Part shown: piece after piece, positions 1-8,940 of the stretch
How the letters are laid out: every line of letters begins with the position of its first letter
Position numbering within the stretch: position 1 is the first letter of the stretch
Assembly: GCA_044356555.1 (NCBI GenBank)
Contig: JBIKWB010000018.1
Coordinates: 39,241 to 103,240 of the forward strand
Length of the DNA stretch: 64,000 nucleotides
Origin: Tous-C4FEB sp044356555
GTDB lineage: Bacteria; Verrucomicrobiota; Verrucomicrobiia; Opitutales; Opitutaceae
Direction of reading: 5' to 3'
Notes under the pieces: model-generated
Database searches by the model: none
What the model saw: the letters and a program-made list of their open reading frames with translations, nothing else
Told to the model about the DNA's origin: nothing
Position numbers and translations under genes: made by a program

Positions 1-180
1 GAGCACGTGCTCGAGGAGCGCGCCGAATTCCGCCGCCGCGCGGATGGTTGGATCTACACCCGCCCCGTCCGCACCGGTCCCGCTCCCGTTAAGGCCGCCG
101 CCAAACCCGGCCGCAACGACCCGTGCTCCTGCGGCAGCGGTCGCAAATACAAGCAGTGCTGTCTGCTCAAGTCCGCCTAA
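1..180 (+). CDS. YchJ-like SEC-C motif protein, C-terminal part
   Basis: The frame is open from the first base of the window to a TAA at 178-180, so only the last 59 residues are visible. The final segment reads PGRNDPCSCGSGRKYKQCC, a complete SEC-C zinc-binding motif (CxC...CC) as found at the ends of SecA and YchJ-like proteins. The preceding EERAEFRRRADGWIY resembles the NTF2-like part of YchJ-family proteins, which ends in a phrase such as ERSRF...WYY. I therefore favour a YchJ-like protein over SecA. The start lies upstream of the window. Confidence 0.7.
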   Translation, partial: EHVLEERAEFRRRADGWIYTRPVRTGPAPVKAAAKPGRNDPCSCGSGRKYKQCCLLKSA

Positions 181-201
181 ACCGGCCGGCCACGCGCTTC
201 G

Positions 202-678
202 ATGCAACCGCGCTGGCTTCTTTCCCACGCCCGCGGCTACGTTGAACTCGGCCTCCTCGCCGAGGCTGCCGCTGAGCTCGACCAACTTCCCGCCGAATCG
301 GCCAACAGCGATGAGGTCCTCGGTCTCCGTCTTATAATCCTTCGCGAGCAAGGTCACTGGACCGAGCTCTGCACCGTCGCCGCCGAACTCGTCCGCCGCC
401 AGCCCGCCAACGCCGGAGCCTGGATCACCTTCGCCTACGCGACTCGCCGCGCCCGATCGCTGTTCGAAGCCGAGGCCATCCTCCGCGAGGCGGAGCTCCG
501 TCATCCCGCCGAGGCTACGATTCAGTTCAACCTCGGCTGCTATGCCTGCCAACGCGGCGACCTCGCTGAAGCCCGGTCCCGCGTCGACGCCGCGATCGCC
601 CTCGAACCGCTCTTTCGCGCCGCCGCCGAAACCGATCCTGACTTGGCCCCGCTCCGGGACCGCCCGGGCGCAAGTTAG
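202..678 (+). CDS. Small TPR-repeat protein
   Basis: A 158-residue soluble protein that begins 21 bases after the preceding stop, so it is probably co-transcribed with it. The sequence is almost entirely helical with the A/L/Y spacing of tetratricopeptide repeats. Two units are clear: around residues 75-108 (NAGAWITFAYATRRARSLFE) and 110-142 (ATIQFNLGCYACQRGDLAEA, followed by ARSRVDAAIALEP). TPR proteins are scaffolds for protein-protein contacts. No signal peptide or catalytic motif is visible and no partner can be named from the context. Confidence 0.75.
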   Translation: MQPRWLLSHARGYVELGLLAEAAAELDQLPAESANSDEVLGLRLIILREQGHWTELCTVAAELVRRQPANAGAWITFAYATRRARSLFEAEAILREAELRHPAEATIQFNLGCYACQRGDLAEARSRVDAAIALEPLFRAAAETDPDLAPLRDRPGAS

Positions 679-740
679 CGCTTTCCACGCGCTGAAAAAT
701 TGCTGGGCTCGCCCGACACGTCATCGTTTTCGTCCGCCGC

Positions 741-2237
741 ATGTCACCCGCTCCGCTCCTCGAACTCCGTCAGCTCGTGAAGAACTACGGTGGGGTCCGC
801 GCTTTGCGGGGAGTCGATTTCGACCTCCGGGCCGGCGAAGTCCACGCCCTCCTCGGTGAAAACGGCGCGGGCAAATCGACACTCATCAAGGTCGTCACCG
901 GTGCCCACGCTCCCAACGGCGGCACCCTCACCCTCGCCGGCCAAACCGTTTCCGGTCTCACCCCCGCCACCGCCCGCGCCCTCGGCATCGCCTGTATTTA
1001 CCAACAGCCCGCGCTGTTTCCCGATCTCACCGTCGCCGAGAATCTCGCCCTCCGCCTCAACGCCCCGTCTCCTGCCGCCCGTATGCGCTGGTCGGATTGC
1101 CGCGCCCGCGCAACCAAGCTCCTCGCCCGCATCGGCGCGGAGATTTCGCCCGACGCCGAGGTCCGCTCGTTGTCGATGCCCGAGCAACAGCTTGTGGAAA
1201 TTGCCTGTGCCCTCGGCTCCGGCGCCCGCATCGTCGTCATGGACGAGCCCACCGCCTCGCTCACCCAAAAAGAACAACACCTGCTCTTCGCCGTCGTCCG
1301 TGATCTGCGCCAAAACGGCGTCGGCGTCATCTATATCTCCCACCGCCTCGAAGAAATTTTCGCCCTCGCCGACCGCGTCACCGTCCTCCGCGACGGTCAG
1401 AGCGTCGGCACGCATCCCGTCGCCGACATCGACGAAGCCGGCCTCATTCGCCTGATGGTGGGCCGTGAGGTCGCGCAGATCTACCCCGCCGCCGAATCCG
1501 CCCCCGGGGCCGTGGTCCTTTCGCTCAACCAGCTGGGTTGTCGTTCCTCCGGCGTAAACAACGTCTCCTTCGACGTCCGCGCCGGCGAAATCTTTGGCCT
1601 CGGTGGTCTCGTCGGCGCCGGGCGCACGGAGCTCGCCCGCATCCTCTTCGGCCTCACCCCGGCCGACTCCGGGACCATCACCCTCGGCGGCCAACCGCTC
1701 ACCCTGCGCACGCCCCAAGCTGCAGTCGCCCACGGCATCGCCTATGTGCCCGAGGATCGGCGGCGTCACGGCGTCGTCCTCGATCTGCCCATCGCGCACA
1801 ACCTGACGATGGCGATCCACCGCCGCCTCTTCCCCACGACGTGGCTCCGCTTTGGCGCCGAACGCGCGCTCACCTTGGATTACATTCGTGACCTCGCCGT
1901 CAAATGCTCCGGTCCTGAAGCCCGCGGCGGCAGCCTCTCCGGCGGCAATCAGCAAAAGGTTGCCCTCGCCCGCTGGCTCGCGACCAAGCCCAAGCTCCTG
2001 ATCCTCGACGAGCCCACGCAAGGCGTCGACGTCGGCGCCAAGAGCGAGATCCACAAGATCGTCCGCCGCCTCGCAAAAGAGGGCCTCGCCGTGATTCTTA
2101 TCTCCAGCGATCTCCCCGAAGTCATCGGCATGAGTGACCGCATCGGTGTGATGGGCGGCGGCACCCTGCGCGCGATTTTGCCCGGCGGCTCCGATCCGCA
2201 CGTCGTCATGGCCGCCGCCCTCGGCACCGCCGCATGA
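741..2237 (+). CDS. Sugar ABC importer, duplicated ATPase (RhaT/LsrA/RbsA class)
   Basis: A 498-residue cytoplasmic ATPase with two tandem nucleotide-binding domains, the arrangement of monosaccharide importers (RbsA, MglA, LsrA, RhaT). The first domain has Walker A GENGAGKST near residues 39-47 and Walker B VVMDEPTASL near 165-174; its signature is altered to LSMPEQQ. The second domain keeps GGLVGAGRTEL in place of a good Walker A and a strong signature SLSGGNQQKVALARWL, with LLILDEPTQGVDVGAKSE after it. Such asymmetry is normal in this family. Its last codons overlap the next gene by four bases (ATGA), so the permease is translationally coupled. Substrate is discussed under the binding protein. 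Confidence 0.92.
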   Translation: MSPAPLLELRQLVKNYGGVRALRGVDFDLRAGEVHALLGENGAGKSTLIKVVTGAHAPNGGTLTLAGQTVSGLTPATARALGIACIYQQPALFPDLTVAENLALRLNAPSPAARMRWSDCRARATKLLARIGAEISPDAEVRSLSMPEQQLVEIACALGSGARIVVMDEPTASLTQKEQHLLFAVVRDLRQNGVGVIYISHRLEEIFALADRVTVLRDGQSVGTHPVADIDEAGLIRLMVGREVAQIYPAAESAPGAVVLSLNQLGCRSSGVNNVSFDVRAGEIFGLGGLVGAGRTELARILFGLTPADSGTITLGGQPLTLRTPQAAVAHGIAYVPEDRRRHGVVLDLPIAHNLTMAIHRRLFPTTWLRFGAERALTLDYIRDLAVKCSGPEARGGSLSGGNQQKVALARWLATKPKLLILDEPTQGVDVGAKSEIHKIVRRLAKEGLAVILISSDLPEVIGMSDRIGVMGGGTLRAILPGGSDPHVVMAAALGTAA

Positions 2238-3163
2238 AACGCTACTTCCGCGAACTCTCCGTCCTCGGCGCGTTGCTCGCGATCCTACTCGGGCTGGCGA
2301 TTTTTGCGCCCGCGTTCTATCAGCCCCAGCCCCTGCTCTCGCTCCTGACCCGCGAAGCGCCGACCCTCGTCGTCGCCTGCGGCATGGCGCTCGTGATTGT
2401 CTGCCGCCAGATCGATATCTCGGTCGGTTCAATTTTTTCCGTCTGCAGCGTCTGCGCCGGGCTGTTGGCCGCCCGCGGCTGGCCCTTGCTCCTCGTGCTC
2501 CCGGCGTCCGTCGCGCTCGGGGCCTTATTCGGCGCCTTCAACGGCGTCCTCGTCGCCGGGCTGCGTCTGCCGTCGATCGTCGTTACGCTGGCCACGATGG
2601 TCACACTGCGCCAAGGCCTGAACCTCGTGCGCCAAGGCGAGTTCGTGAATCTGCCCGAGGGTATCCAATGGTTCGGCCTTGGCCAAACGTCCGGTCAACT
2701 CGTGCTCGTTGTCTCGTCGGTCGTCATTTTGGTCCTCCTCGCGCTCGGGATGCGCCACCTCGCCGCCGGCCGTTTCGTCTACGCGGTCGGCACGGACGCG
2801 GAGGCCGCCCGCCTCGCCGGCATCCGCCCGCAACTCGTCACGTTTCTTGTTTTTGTCTCGATCGGCGCCCTGACCGGTCTCGCCGCCATGATGAATCTGG
2901 CGCAGTCGCCCCAAGTCCAACCCCTCACCGGCAACGGTCTCGAACTCAAAGTGATCGCGGCCGTCGTCGTGGGCGGCGTGGCGATCTCCGGCGGTCGGGG
3001 CAACCTCTGGGGTGCGTTCGCCGGCCTGCTCCTGCTCGCGTGCATCTCACCGGCGCTTACCCACCTCCGCATCGAGGCGTATTGGGAAAAGGCCATTCAA
3101 GGGACGATCATTTTGCTCGCCGTCGTCGCCGACGGCCTGCGCAGTCGCAAAGGAGGGAATTGA
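2234..3163 (+). CDS. Sugar ABC importer permease 1 (RhaP/LsrC class)
   Basis: A 309-residue polytopic inner-membrane protein with about eight to nine hydrophobic segments, belonging to the branched-chain/monosaccharide permease family BPD_transp_2. The family signature is visible as CRQIDISVGSIFSVCS near residue 60 and as VVVGGVAISGGRGNLWGAFAG near residue 240. The ATG start overlaps the stop of the ATPase gene. It should pair with the second permease to form the transmembrane channel. Length is at the short end for the family. Confidence 0.9.
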   Translation: MKRYFRELSVLGALLAILLGLAIFAPAFYQPQPLLSLLTREAPTLVVACGMALVIVCRQIDISVGSIFSVCSVCAGLLAARGWPLLLVLPASVALGALFGAFNGVLVAGLRLPSIVVTLATMVTLRQGLNLVRQGEFVNLPEGIQWFGLGQTSGQLVLVVSSVVILVLLALGMRHLAAGRFVYAVGTDAEAARLAGIRPQLVTFLVFVSIGALTGLAAMMNLAQSPQVQPLTGNGLELKVIAAVVVGGVAISGGRGNLWGAFAGLLLLACISPALTHLRIEAYWEKAIQGTIILLAVVADGLRSRKGGN

Positions 3164-3165
3164 AC

Positions 3166-4218
3166 ATGGCAGCAACCCCGCGCGCTCCCACTACCGGACC
3201 CGGCACTTGGAAATCCCGCCTGCTCTCGCACGAGATGCTGCTGTTCTACGTGCTGATTGCTCTCTGGCTGTTCTTTTATTTCGCCGGCACCACCGTCAAC
3301 CGCCGCGGCGTCACCGTTGGTTTCGGCACCCTCGACCGCCAGTTCGACATCCTTCGCCACTCCTGCGAAATCGGCCTCCTGGCCCTCGCCCTCACCCCGA
3401 TCATCATCACGGCGGGCATCGATCTCTCGGTCGGATCGCTCCTCGGTTTGTGTGCGATTCTGTTCGGCCAGCTCTGGCACGACGGCGGACTCCCCATTCC
3501 GGTGGCCGCCGGTCTCACCCTCGTCATCGGCGCTCTCGCCGGCGGACTTAACGCCGTCCTCATCACCGCCCTGCGCATTCCACCGCTAATTGTGACGCTC
3601 GGCACTTACTCGCTGTTCCGCGGACTCGCCGAGGCGCTCACGCGGGGCTCCATTACCTATACCGACTTCCCCGCTAGCTTTCTCTACCTCGGCCAAGAAC
3701 GCTGGCTCGGCCTACCCACGCAGGCCTGGATTTTCTTCGCCGTCGCCATCGTCGTCGGCGTGCTCGTGCATCGCACCACGTTCGGCCGGGCCTTTCGCAC
3801 CATCGGATTTTCCCCCGAGGGCGCCCGCTACGCCGGCCTACCGGTCGCCCGCCGCCTCGCCCTTGCCTACGTGCTCGCCGGCTTGATCGCCGCCATCGCC
3901 GCCATCATTTACACCGCCCGCCTCGGCCAAGCCAAAGCCGACGCCGGCACCGGCTACGAACTCTTTGCCATCACCGCCGTCGTCCTCGGCGGCACGAGTA
4001 TTTTTGGCGGCAAGGGCTCCGTCATCGGCACCCTCCTCGGGGTCGCCGCAATCGCGGTTCTGAAGAACGGTCTCGCCTGTCTGCCGGTCGTGATGCGCAT
4101 GAATGCCGCCGAAGAAATGTCCGGCTTGCTCACCGGTGCTTTGCTTCTCTTTGCCCTCAGCGCCGGCGTCGTGCCGCAACTCTGGTCTGGCTTTCGCCAA
4201 CGCGCCTCCGCTACGTAA
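3166..4218 (+). CDS. Sugar ABC importer permease 2 (RhaQ/LsrD class)
   Basis: A 350-residue inner-membrane permease paralogous to the preceding one. The start is fixed by a very strong Shine-Dalgarno sequence, AAAGGAGGGA at 3149-3158, eight bases before ATG 3166, lying inside the end of the upstream gene; the stop of that gene is two bases away. An N-terminal cytoplasmic arm of about 25 residues precedes the first membrane helix. Family signature segments are ITAGIDLSVGSLLGLCAILF and AVVLGGTSIFGGKGSVIGTL. A second permease of distinct sequence is typical of Rha and Lsr systems, whereas Rbs systems use one. Confidence 0.9.
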   Translation: MAATPRAPTTGPGTWKSRLLSHEMLLFYVLIALWLFFYFAGTTVNRRGVTVGFGTLDRQFDILRHSCEIGLLALALTPIIITAGIDLSVGSLLGLCAILFGQLWHDGGLPIPVAAGLTLVIGALAGGLNAVLITALRIPPLIVTLGTYSLFRGLAEALTRGSITYTDFPASFLYLGQERWLGLPTQAWIFFAVAIVVGVLVHRTTFGRAFRTIGFSPEGARYAGLPVARRLALAYVLAGLIAAIAAIIYTARLGQAKADAGTGYELFAITAVVLGGTSIFGGKGSVIGTLLGVAAIAVLKNGLACLPVVMRMNAAEEMSGLLTGALLLFALSAGVVPQLWSGFRQRASAT

Positions 4219-4233
4219 CGCTTTCGTCCCCCC

Positions 4234-5220
4234 ATGAAAAACACCCTCCTCCGTCTCTGCGCCGCCGGCCTCGTACTGCTGGGCTCGCTCGTCCCCGCAA
4301 CCGCCGCCGATTCAAAACTGATCGTCGCGATGCTCCCGAAATCCAAGGGCAACGCTTATTTCATCTCGGTCAAAGCGGGCGCCGACAAAGCCGCCAAGGA
4401 ACTCGGTATCCAGCTGCTCTTCGACGGCCCCACCGATTCCAACGCCGCCAAACAAAACGAAATCGTGGAGAACTGGATCACCCTCGGCGTCGACGTCATC
4501 GCCGTGGCCGCCGAAAACAAAGAGGGCATCTCGACCGCGCTCCGCAAAGCCCAGAAGCAAGGCATCAAAGTCGTCACGTTCGACGCCGATGCCATCGCCG
4601 ACGCCCGCTCCTTTTTCGTCAACCAAGCCACCCCCTCCGGCATCGGCTACAGCCTGATGGATGAAGCCGCCCGCCTCACGGGGAGCGAAGGCGAATTCGC
4701 CATGATCGTGGCCACCCTCACCGCCGCCAATCAGCGCGAGTGGCAAAAACACATCGAGGATCGGCTGAAAGAGAAATACCCAAAGATGAAGCTCGTCGCC
4801 GTCCGTCCTTGCGACGACCTCAAGGACAAAGCCCAGTCCGAAACCACCGCTCTGCTCAGCGCCAACCCGAACCTAAAACTTGTCATGGCCATCTGCTCCC
4901 CCGGCGTCCCCGGCGCCGCCGAAGCCGTCAAGCAGGCGGGCAAAACCGGCAAAGTGAAGGTAATCGGTCTCGGTTTGCCCAACGAAAACAAACGCTACGT
5001 CCGCGAGGGCGTCACGGACAGCGTCATCCTCTGGAACACCGGCGACCTCGGTTACCTCACGATCCACGCCGCCGTCGCCGTGGCCAAAAACGAACTCAAA
5101 AAAGGCGCGAAGACCTTCAAGGCCGGCTCTCTCGGCACCTTCAATATCGAAGGCGACAACATCCTCCTCGGAAAGCCCTTCATCTTTAACAAGTCCAACA
5201 TCGAGCAGTTCGATTTCTGA
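4234..5220 (+). CDS. Periplasmic sugar-binding protein of the RhaS/LsrB family
   Basis: A 328-residue secreted protein with a signal peptide of about 25 residues ending AATAAD-like (LVPATAADS). It is a periplasmic-binding-protein-like fold I (ribose-binding class). The opening IVAMLPKSKGNAYF, the central FFVNQATPSGIG and the ending IFNKSNIEQFDF align with the layout of LsrB (autoinducer-2) and RhaS (rhamnose) binding proteins. It closes a four-gene operon with ATPase and two permeases. I prefer rhamnose or a related deoxysugar because a rhamnogalacturonan lyase lies 9 kb downstream, but the substrate is not proven and AI-2 remains possible; no lsrK/lsrR or rhamnose isomerase/kinase gene is in the window. 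Confidence 0.85.
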   Translation: MKNTLLRLCAAGLVLLGSLVPATAADSKLIVAMLPKSKGNAYFISVKAGADKAAKELGIQLLFDGPTDSNAAKQNEIVENWITLGVDVIAVAAENKEGISTALRKAQKQGIKVVTFDADAIADARSFFVNQATPSGIGYSLMDEAARLTGSEGEFAMIVATLTAANQREWQKHIEDRLKEKYPKMKLVAVRPCDDLKDKAQSETTALLSANPNLKLVMAICSPGVPGAAEAVKQAGKTGKVKVIGLGLPNENKRYVREGVTDSVILWNTGDLGYLTIHAAVAVAKNELKKGAKTFKAGSLGTFNIEGDNILLGKPFIFNKSNIEQFDF

Positions 5221-5225
5221 AAAGC

Positions 5226-5249
5226 AGGGCGAGGTCTCCGACCCGCCCT
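5226..5249 (+). terminator. GC-rich hairpin after the importer operon
   Basis: Six bases after the stop of the binding-protein gene the sequence AGGGCGAGGTC-TCC-GACCCGCCCT can fold into a stem of ten pairs with one bulged A. No T-run follows, so it may act as a mRNA-stabilising 3' hairpin or a weak terminator rather than a classical intrinsic terminator. Confidence 0.4.
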
Positions 5250-5288
5250 CAACGCAACCAAACCGCCGGCCCAGCGTCACAGCCGGCG

Positions 5289-6086
5289 ATGCTCTTCTCC
5301 CCAGCCCAAATCCGGCGCGTCGTGACGCTCGCCGCCGTCGCTCTCGCCGGCGTCTCTCCGCTTTTCGCCGGCTTTCTCGGTTTCGGCCCACCGAAAGAGA
5401 CCGATGTAAACGTCGTCGTGGACCTGACCGAGGCCGGCCGCACCGTCGCCCCACCCACCAAGGAGAAACCTGCGTTCTACTATCCGGTGCTCGCCGGTTA
5501 CCGCGAATCCGGCTCGCTCGTCGCCGGCGAGACCAGCCCCCCGCCCACGGCCGTCGCCAAGCTCCTCGCGAAGGCCCTCGCCGCCCAGCACTACTACGTC
5601 GTCGGCACCAAGACCCCGCCCCCGTCGCTCATGCTCGTCTTTCACTGGGGTTACATGAACCCGCAGATCGACGACATCGGCGACTCCGAGAACCCCCAGC
5701 AACAGTTCTGGAACCAACGCGAGATGCTCGCCCTCGTCGCCGGCAACACGCTCAAAAACATCAATCCCGTCGGCTTCCAACGCGAGGACGTCCTCATCGC
5801 CGCGCGCGAAGACCGCTACTTCGTGATCGTCTCCGCCTACGATTTCGAAGCCGCCAAAACGAAGAAAAAAGTCCTGCTTTGGCAGGCCAAGATGAGCACT
5901 CCGTCAAACCGCGTCTCCCTCGCCGAAGTGATCCCTTCCATGATTACCGCCGGCGGCCCCCGTTTCGGCCGCGAAACCAAGCTCCCTGAATCGGTCACCA
6001 CCCCGCTGGCCAAAGAAGGCAAGGTTGAGATCGGCACGCCTACCGTCGTCGATGACGCCGGTCAGCCCGCTCCCGGAAAAAAATAG
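5289..6086 (+). CDS. Secreted protein of unknown function
   Basis: A 265-residue protein with a hydrophobic N-terminus (residues about 8-28, RVVTLAAVALAGVSPLFAG) that looks like a signal peptide. The mature part contains VNVVVDLTEAGRTVAPP and a C-terminal Pro-rich tail. No family was recognised. Tryptophan and tyrosine are frequent in the middle (LVFHWGYMNPQIDD, QQFWNQREM). It lies 68 bases after the importer operon on the same strand, without a strong ribosome binding site, and converges with the RNA helicase gene. The start at 5289 is the first ATG that keeps the signal peptide intact. Confidence 0.7.
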   Translation: MLFSPAQIRRVVTLAAVALAGVSPLFAGFLGFGPPKETDVNVVVDLTEAGRTVAPPTKEKPAFYYPVLAGYRESGSLVAGETSPPPTAVAKLLAKALAAQHYYVVGTKTPPPSLMLVFHWGYMNPQIDDIGDSENPQQQFWNQREMLALVAGNTLKNINPVGFQREDVLIAAREDRYFVIVSAYDFEAAKTKKKVLLWQAKMSTPSNRVSLAEVIPSMITAGGPRFGRETKLPESVTTPLAKEGKVEIGTPTVVDDAGQPAPGKK

Positions 6087-6112
6087 CCAAGCGCCTGCCG
6101 ACGGCGCCTGCT

Positions 6113-7993
6113 CTATCCTTTTTCCTTCGCCGTCGCGACGGATGGCACCAGTGACTCGCCCTTCACCCGGATGCCCGTGAGTTTTTCAATCACGAACAAC
6201 GCCTGATCTTCCGCGACGTCCACCAGCGTATGCCGCTGGTGAATGTCGATCGCGCCGACCACGTTGCCAGGCAAACGGGTCACGCCCGCCACCTTACCGA
6301 CGATGTCTGCCGGCGTGACGAGATGCTTACGGCCGACATTCAAGAAAATCGTCGTAAACCCTTTTTCGACTCCCGTGCGGGCCGGCGGAGCAAAATCGCC
6401 ATCGCCGCGAGTGACTTCGATCGCGCCGTCGATCGGCACCCGAATCACTTCGCCGGGTGGACGCGGTTTCTCCACCGGAGCCGCCACCTTGGGTTTTACA
6501 GCGTGGGCCGTCGTCGGTCCGGCCCAACTCCGCGCCACCACCGCCGCCTGCGGGGCTGGTGCCGCCGCACCCTTAACCGTCGCGACTACCGCCGGCGACG
6601 AAGAGAGTGCTGCCGCCGTCGGCGGAGCCGCCTTCTTGGTGGCCCAACTTGGGGCCGCGCTCGTCGGCGCTTTGGCCGCCGGCTTGCCCTCGGGCTTTTC
6701 CGGGGCGCCGCCTTGGAGCAAATGAATCAACGCCGAGCAGATATCCGTGCTCGGGTAACCTTGCTCCAACAGTCGATCGATCATGCGTTCCTGTTTGCGG
6801 AACTTCGCAGCATTTAGGGTATCGCGCAATTTTTCGAAGAAGACATTCTCCCGCGCCTCTTCGACTTGGTCGAGCGACGGGATGGTCTCGCGGCGAATCT
6901 TGAGTTTCGCGTAGCGGATGAAATTTTGCATCACCCACAGCTCGCGCCCGCAGACGAACGTAAATGCCCGGCCCGCCTTGCCCGCGCGGCCCGTGCGACC
7001 GATGCGGTGGGTGTAATCCTCGGCATCGTTCGGCAGGTCGTAGTTGAAAACGACCTCGAGATCGTCGACGTCGAGCCCGCGCGCGGCCACGTCGGTCGCC
7101 ACGAGAAATTCAAAGCCCCGTTTACGAAACTTATCCATCACGCGGTTACGCTGCATCTGCGTGATGTCGCCGTGGAGCCGGTCCACCGCGTAACCGCGCG
7201 CGGCCAAAATCTCGGCCAGCTCGTCGCACATGATCTTGGTGCTGCAAAAAATGATGCCATAGCGGAAGTCATGCACGTCGATCAACCGCGTGAGCGCCTC
7301 CACCTTGGAACGCCGATCCACCTCGAAATAAACCTGCTCCACCTGCGGCGCGTTCTGCGCCGAGGACTCGATTTTGATCCACGCCGGATCGCGGGAGTAG
7401 CGCTTGATCAAGTCTTGAATCGCCTTCGGCATCGTCGCCGAAAAGAACAGCAACTGGCGCTGCTCGGGCACCGACGAAAGGATTTTCTCGATGTCCTCGC
7501 GAAAGCCCATGTCGAGCATCCGGTCGGCTTCGTCGAGGATCACGAGCTTCAGCTTGTCCAGCTTCAGCGAGCCGCGCTCCATGTGGTCCATCAGGCGGCC
7601 GGGTGTCCCGATGACGACTTGCGCGCCCGCATCGAGCCCGCGGAATTGCCGCTCATAGCTCTGGCCGCCGTAAACCGGCAGCTCGCGCAGACCGCGCTTG
7701 AAGTAGGCCAATTTTGCCACCTCTTCCGCTACTTGGACCGCGAGTTCCCGCGTCGGCAGCAGAATCAAAACCTGCACCGCCCGGCTCTGCACATCGACCT
7801 TGTCGATGGCCGGAATGGCGAACGCCGCCGTCTTGCCCGATCCCGTGGACGACTGCCCGACCACGTCACGCCCTGAAAGGATCGTTGGAATCACCGCCGT
7901 TTGGATGGGCGAGGCTTCTTCAAAGCCCATTTTTTCCACAGCCTTGAGGACCTCGGGCGAGAGACCCAGTTCGGTAAAGAGACGTTTTTCCAT
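6113..7993 (-). CDS. deaD: DEAD-box ATP-dependent RNA helicase with DbpA-type RNA-binding domain
   Basis: A 626-residue cytoplasmic helicase that unwinds structured RNA in ribosome assembly and mRNA turnover. All core motifs are present: Q motif near residue 30 (ASPIQTAVIP), motif I STGSGKTAAFA, Ia PTRELAVQVA, Ib GTPGRLMDHM, II DEADRMLD, III SAT, V ATDVAARGLDVDD and VI HRIGRTGRAGK. Residues about 440-540 are a low-complexity Ala/Pro/Lys-rich linker, and the last 75 residues (TTIFLNVGRKHLVTPADIVG onward) match the DbpA/CsdA RRM-like domain that targets ribosomal RNA. Length is close to DeaD/CsdA. Whether it is DeaD or DbpA in function cannot be decided from sequence alone. Confidence 0.92.
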   Translation of the reverse strand: MEKRLFTELGLSPEVLKAVEKMGFEEASPIQTAVIPTILSGRDVVGQSSTGSGKTAAFAIPAIDKVDVQSRAVQVLILLPTRELAVQVAEEVAKLAYFKRGLRELPVYGGQSYERQFRGLDAGAQVVIGTPGRLMDHMERGSLKLDKLKLVILDEADRMLDMGFREDIEKILSSVPEQRQLLFFSATMPKAIQDLIKRYSRDPAWIKIESSAQNAPQVEQVYFEVDRRSKVEALTRLIDVHDFRYGIIFCSTKIMCDELAEILAARGYAVDRLHGDITQMQRNRVMDKFRKRGFEFLVATDVAARGLDVDDLEVVFNYDLPNDAEDYTHRIGRTGRAGKAGRAFTFVCGRELWVMQNFIRYAKLKIRRETIPSLDQVEEARENVFFEKLRDTLNAAKFRKQERMIDRLLEQGYPSTDICSALIHLLQGGAPEKPEGKPAAKAPTSAAPSWATKKAAPPTAAALSSSPAVVATVKGAAAPAPQAAVVARSWAGPTTAHAVKPKVAAPVEKPRPPGEVIRVPIDGAIEVTRGDGDFAPPARTGVEKGFTTIFLNVGRKHLVTPADIVGKVAGVTRLPGNVVGAIDIHQRHTLVDVAEDQALFVIEKLTGIRVKGESLVPSVATAKEKG

Positions 7994-8034
7994 GCATCAA
8001 CCTGACTCTGCTCCGCCCAAAATGAGAGCTAAAT

Positions 8035-8925
8035 CTAAAGGTCGGGCCAGTGCTGCCGCAGCTTCATCCGCACAAACGCCACGCTCGCCCGCAATTGGTC
8101 CATGCCGTCAACCCCATCCTCGATGCTCACCCAGCCGTCGAATCCCACCGCGCGCAGCGTTCCGAAAATCGCGTCGTAGTCATTTAGACCCTTCCCGATT
8201 TCCCCGTGACGCAGACGCTTCGCGTAGCCCTCCGCCCCGCCCTCCTCACGGCGCAGATCCGCCAAGGTGCCTTCGATCAACGTGCGATCGCTCGCGTGCA
8301 TCGTCACCACCCGGTGTTTCACCCGCTCCAAAAGCTCCAGAGGGTCGTCGCCCGCCAAAAACGCATTGCTCGGATCGTAGTTCACCCCGAAGCGCGGATG
8401 TCGCACCCGCTCCACTAATTCACAAAACACATCCATTTTCTGCGCGAACTCCGGGTAACTCCAAAAGTCGTCCTTGTAGTGATTCTCGATGATCAGCGTG
8501 ACCCCGCAGCGCTCGGCCTCGGGTAGACACGCTTCGATACTTTGCGCCACCAGCTCGATCCCCTGTTCGCGCGTCAATTCCGGACGACGTTGGCCCGACA
8601 ACACCCGGCAAAACCCCGCACCCAACGCTGCGGCCATGCGAATCCAATTTTTCTCCTTTTCGATCTCAACCCGCCGAAACTCCGCGTCCGGATGCGAGAA
8701 ATCTGGCGAGCAACACAGCATCGGGATCACCAGTCCGCGCTCTTCCACCGTGCGTCGCGCCTCCGCCCAACGCGCCGGATCGGCCAGCTCCAACATCCCG
8801 CTGTAATACTCGAGTCCGTCGAGCCCGAGCGGTGCCGCCAAGTCCACCCACTCGCGCAACGTCATCGTGCCGTCCTTGCAAAGCGGCCGCATGAAAGCTT
8901 TCGGAAAGGCAGCGAGTTTGGGCAT
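8035..8925 (-). CDS. Sugar phosphate isomerase/epimerase (xylose isomerase-like TIM barrel)
   Basis: A 296-residue soluble protein of the AP endonuclease 2/xylose isomerase-like superfamily. The putative divalent metal ligands at barrel strand ends are visible: Glu in LIIENHYKD, Asp in GVNYDPSN, His in VTMHASD and Glu in WVSIEDG. Members isomerise or epimerise ketoses, ketose phosphates or related compounds. It is the last gene of a four-gene operon with a Zn-type dehydrogenase, an SDR and an OMPDC-superfamily enzyme, so it probably acts on an intermediate of that pathway. It starts 15 bases after the stop of the SDR gene. UlaE-like L-xylulose-5-phosphate epimerases belong to the same superfamily, but specificity is not predictable here. 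Confidence 0.85.
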   Translation of the reverse strand: MPKLAAFPKAFMRPLCKDGTMTLREWVDLAAPLGLDGLEYYSGMLELADPARWAEARRTVEERGLVIPMLCCSPDFSHPDAEFRRVEIEKEKNWIRMAAALGAGFCRVLSGQRRPELTREQGIELVAQSIEACLPEAERCGVTLIIENHYKDDFWSYPEFAQKMDVFCELVERVRHPRFGVNYDPSNAFLAGDDPLELLERVKHRVVTMHASDRTLIEGTLADLRREEGGAEGYAKRLRHGEIGKGLNDYDAIFGTLRAVGFDGWVSIEDGVDGMDQLRASVAFVRMKLRQHWPDL

Positions 8926-8940
8926 GGCGGAGCGGTGCGA

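Noticed and set aside
744..2432. Long open frame antisense to the sugar ABC ATPase
   Set aside because: Arises from GC-rich codon bias; product is low-complexity Gly/Ala/Arg and the opposite strand encodes a clear ABC ATPase.
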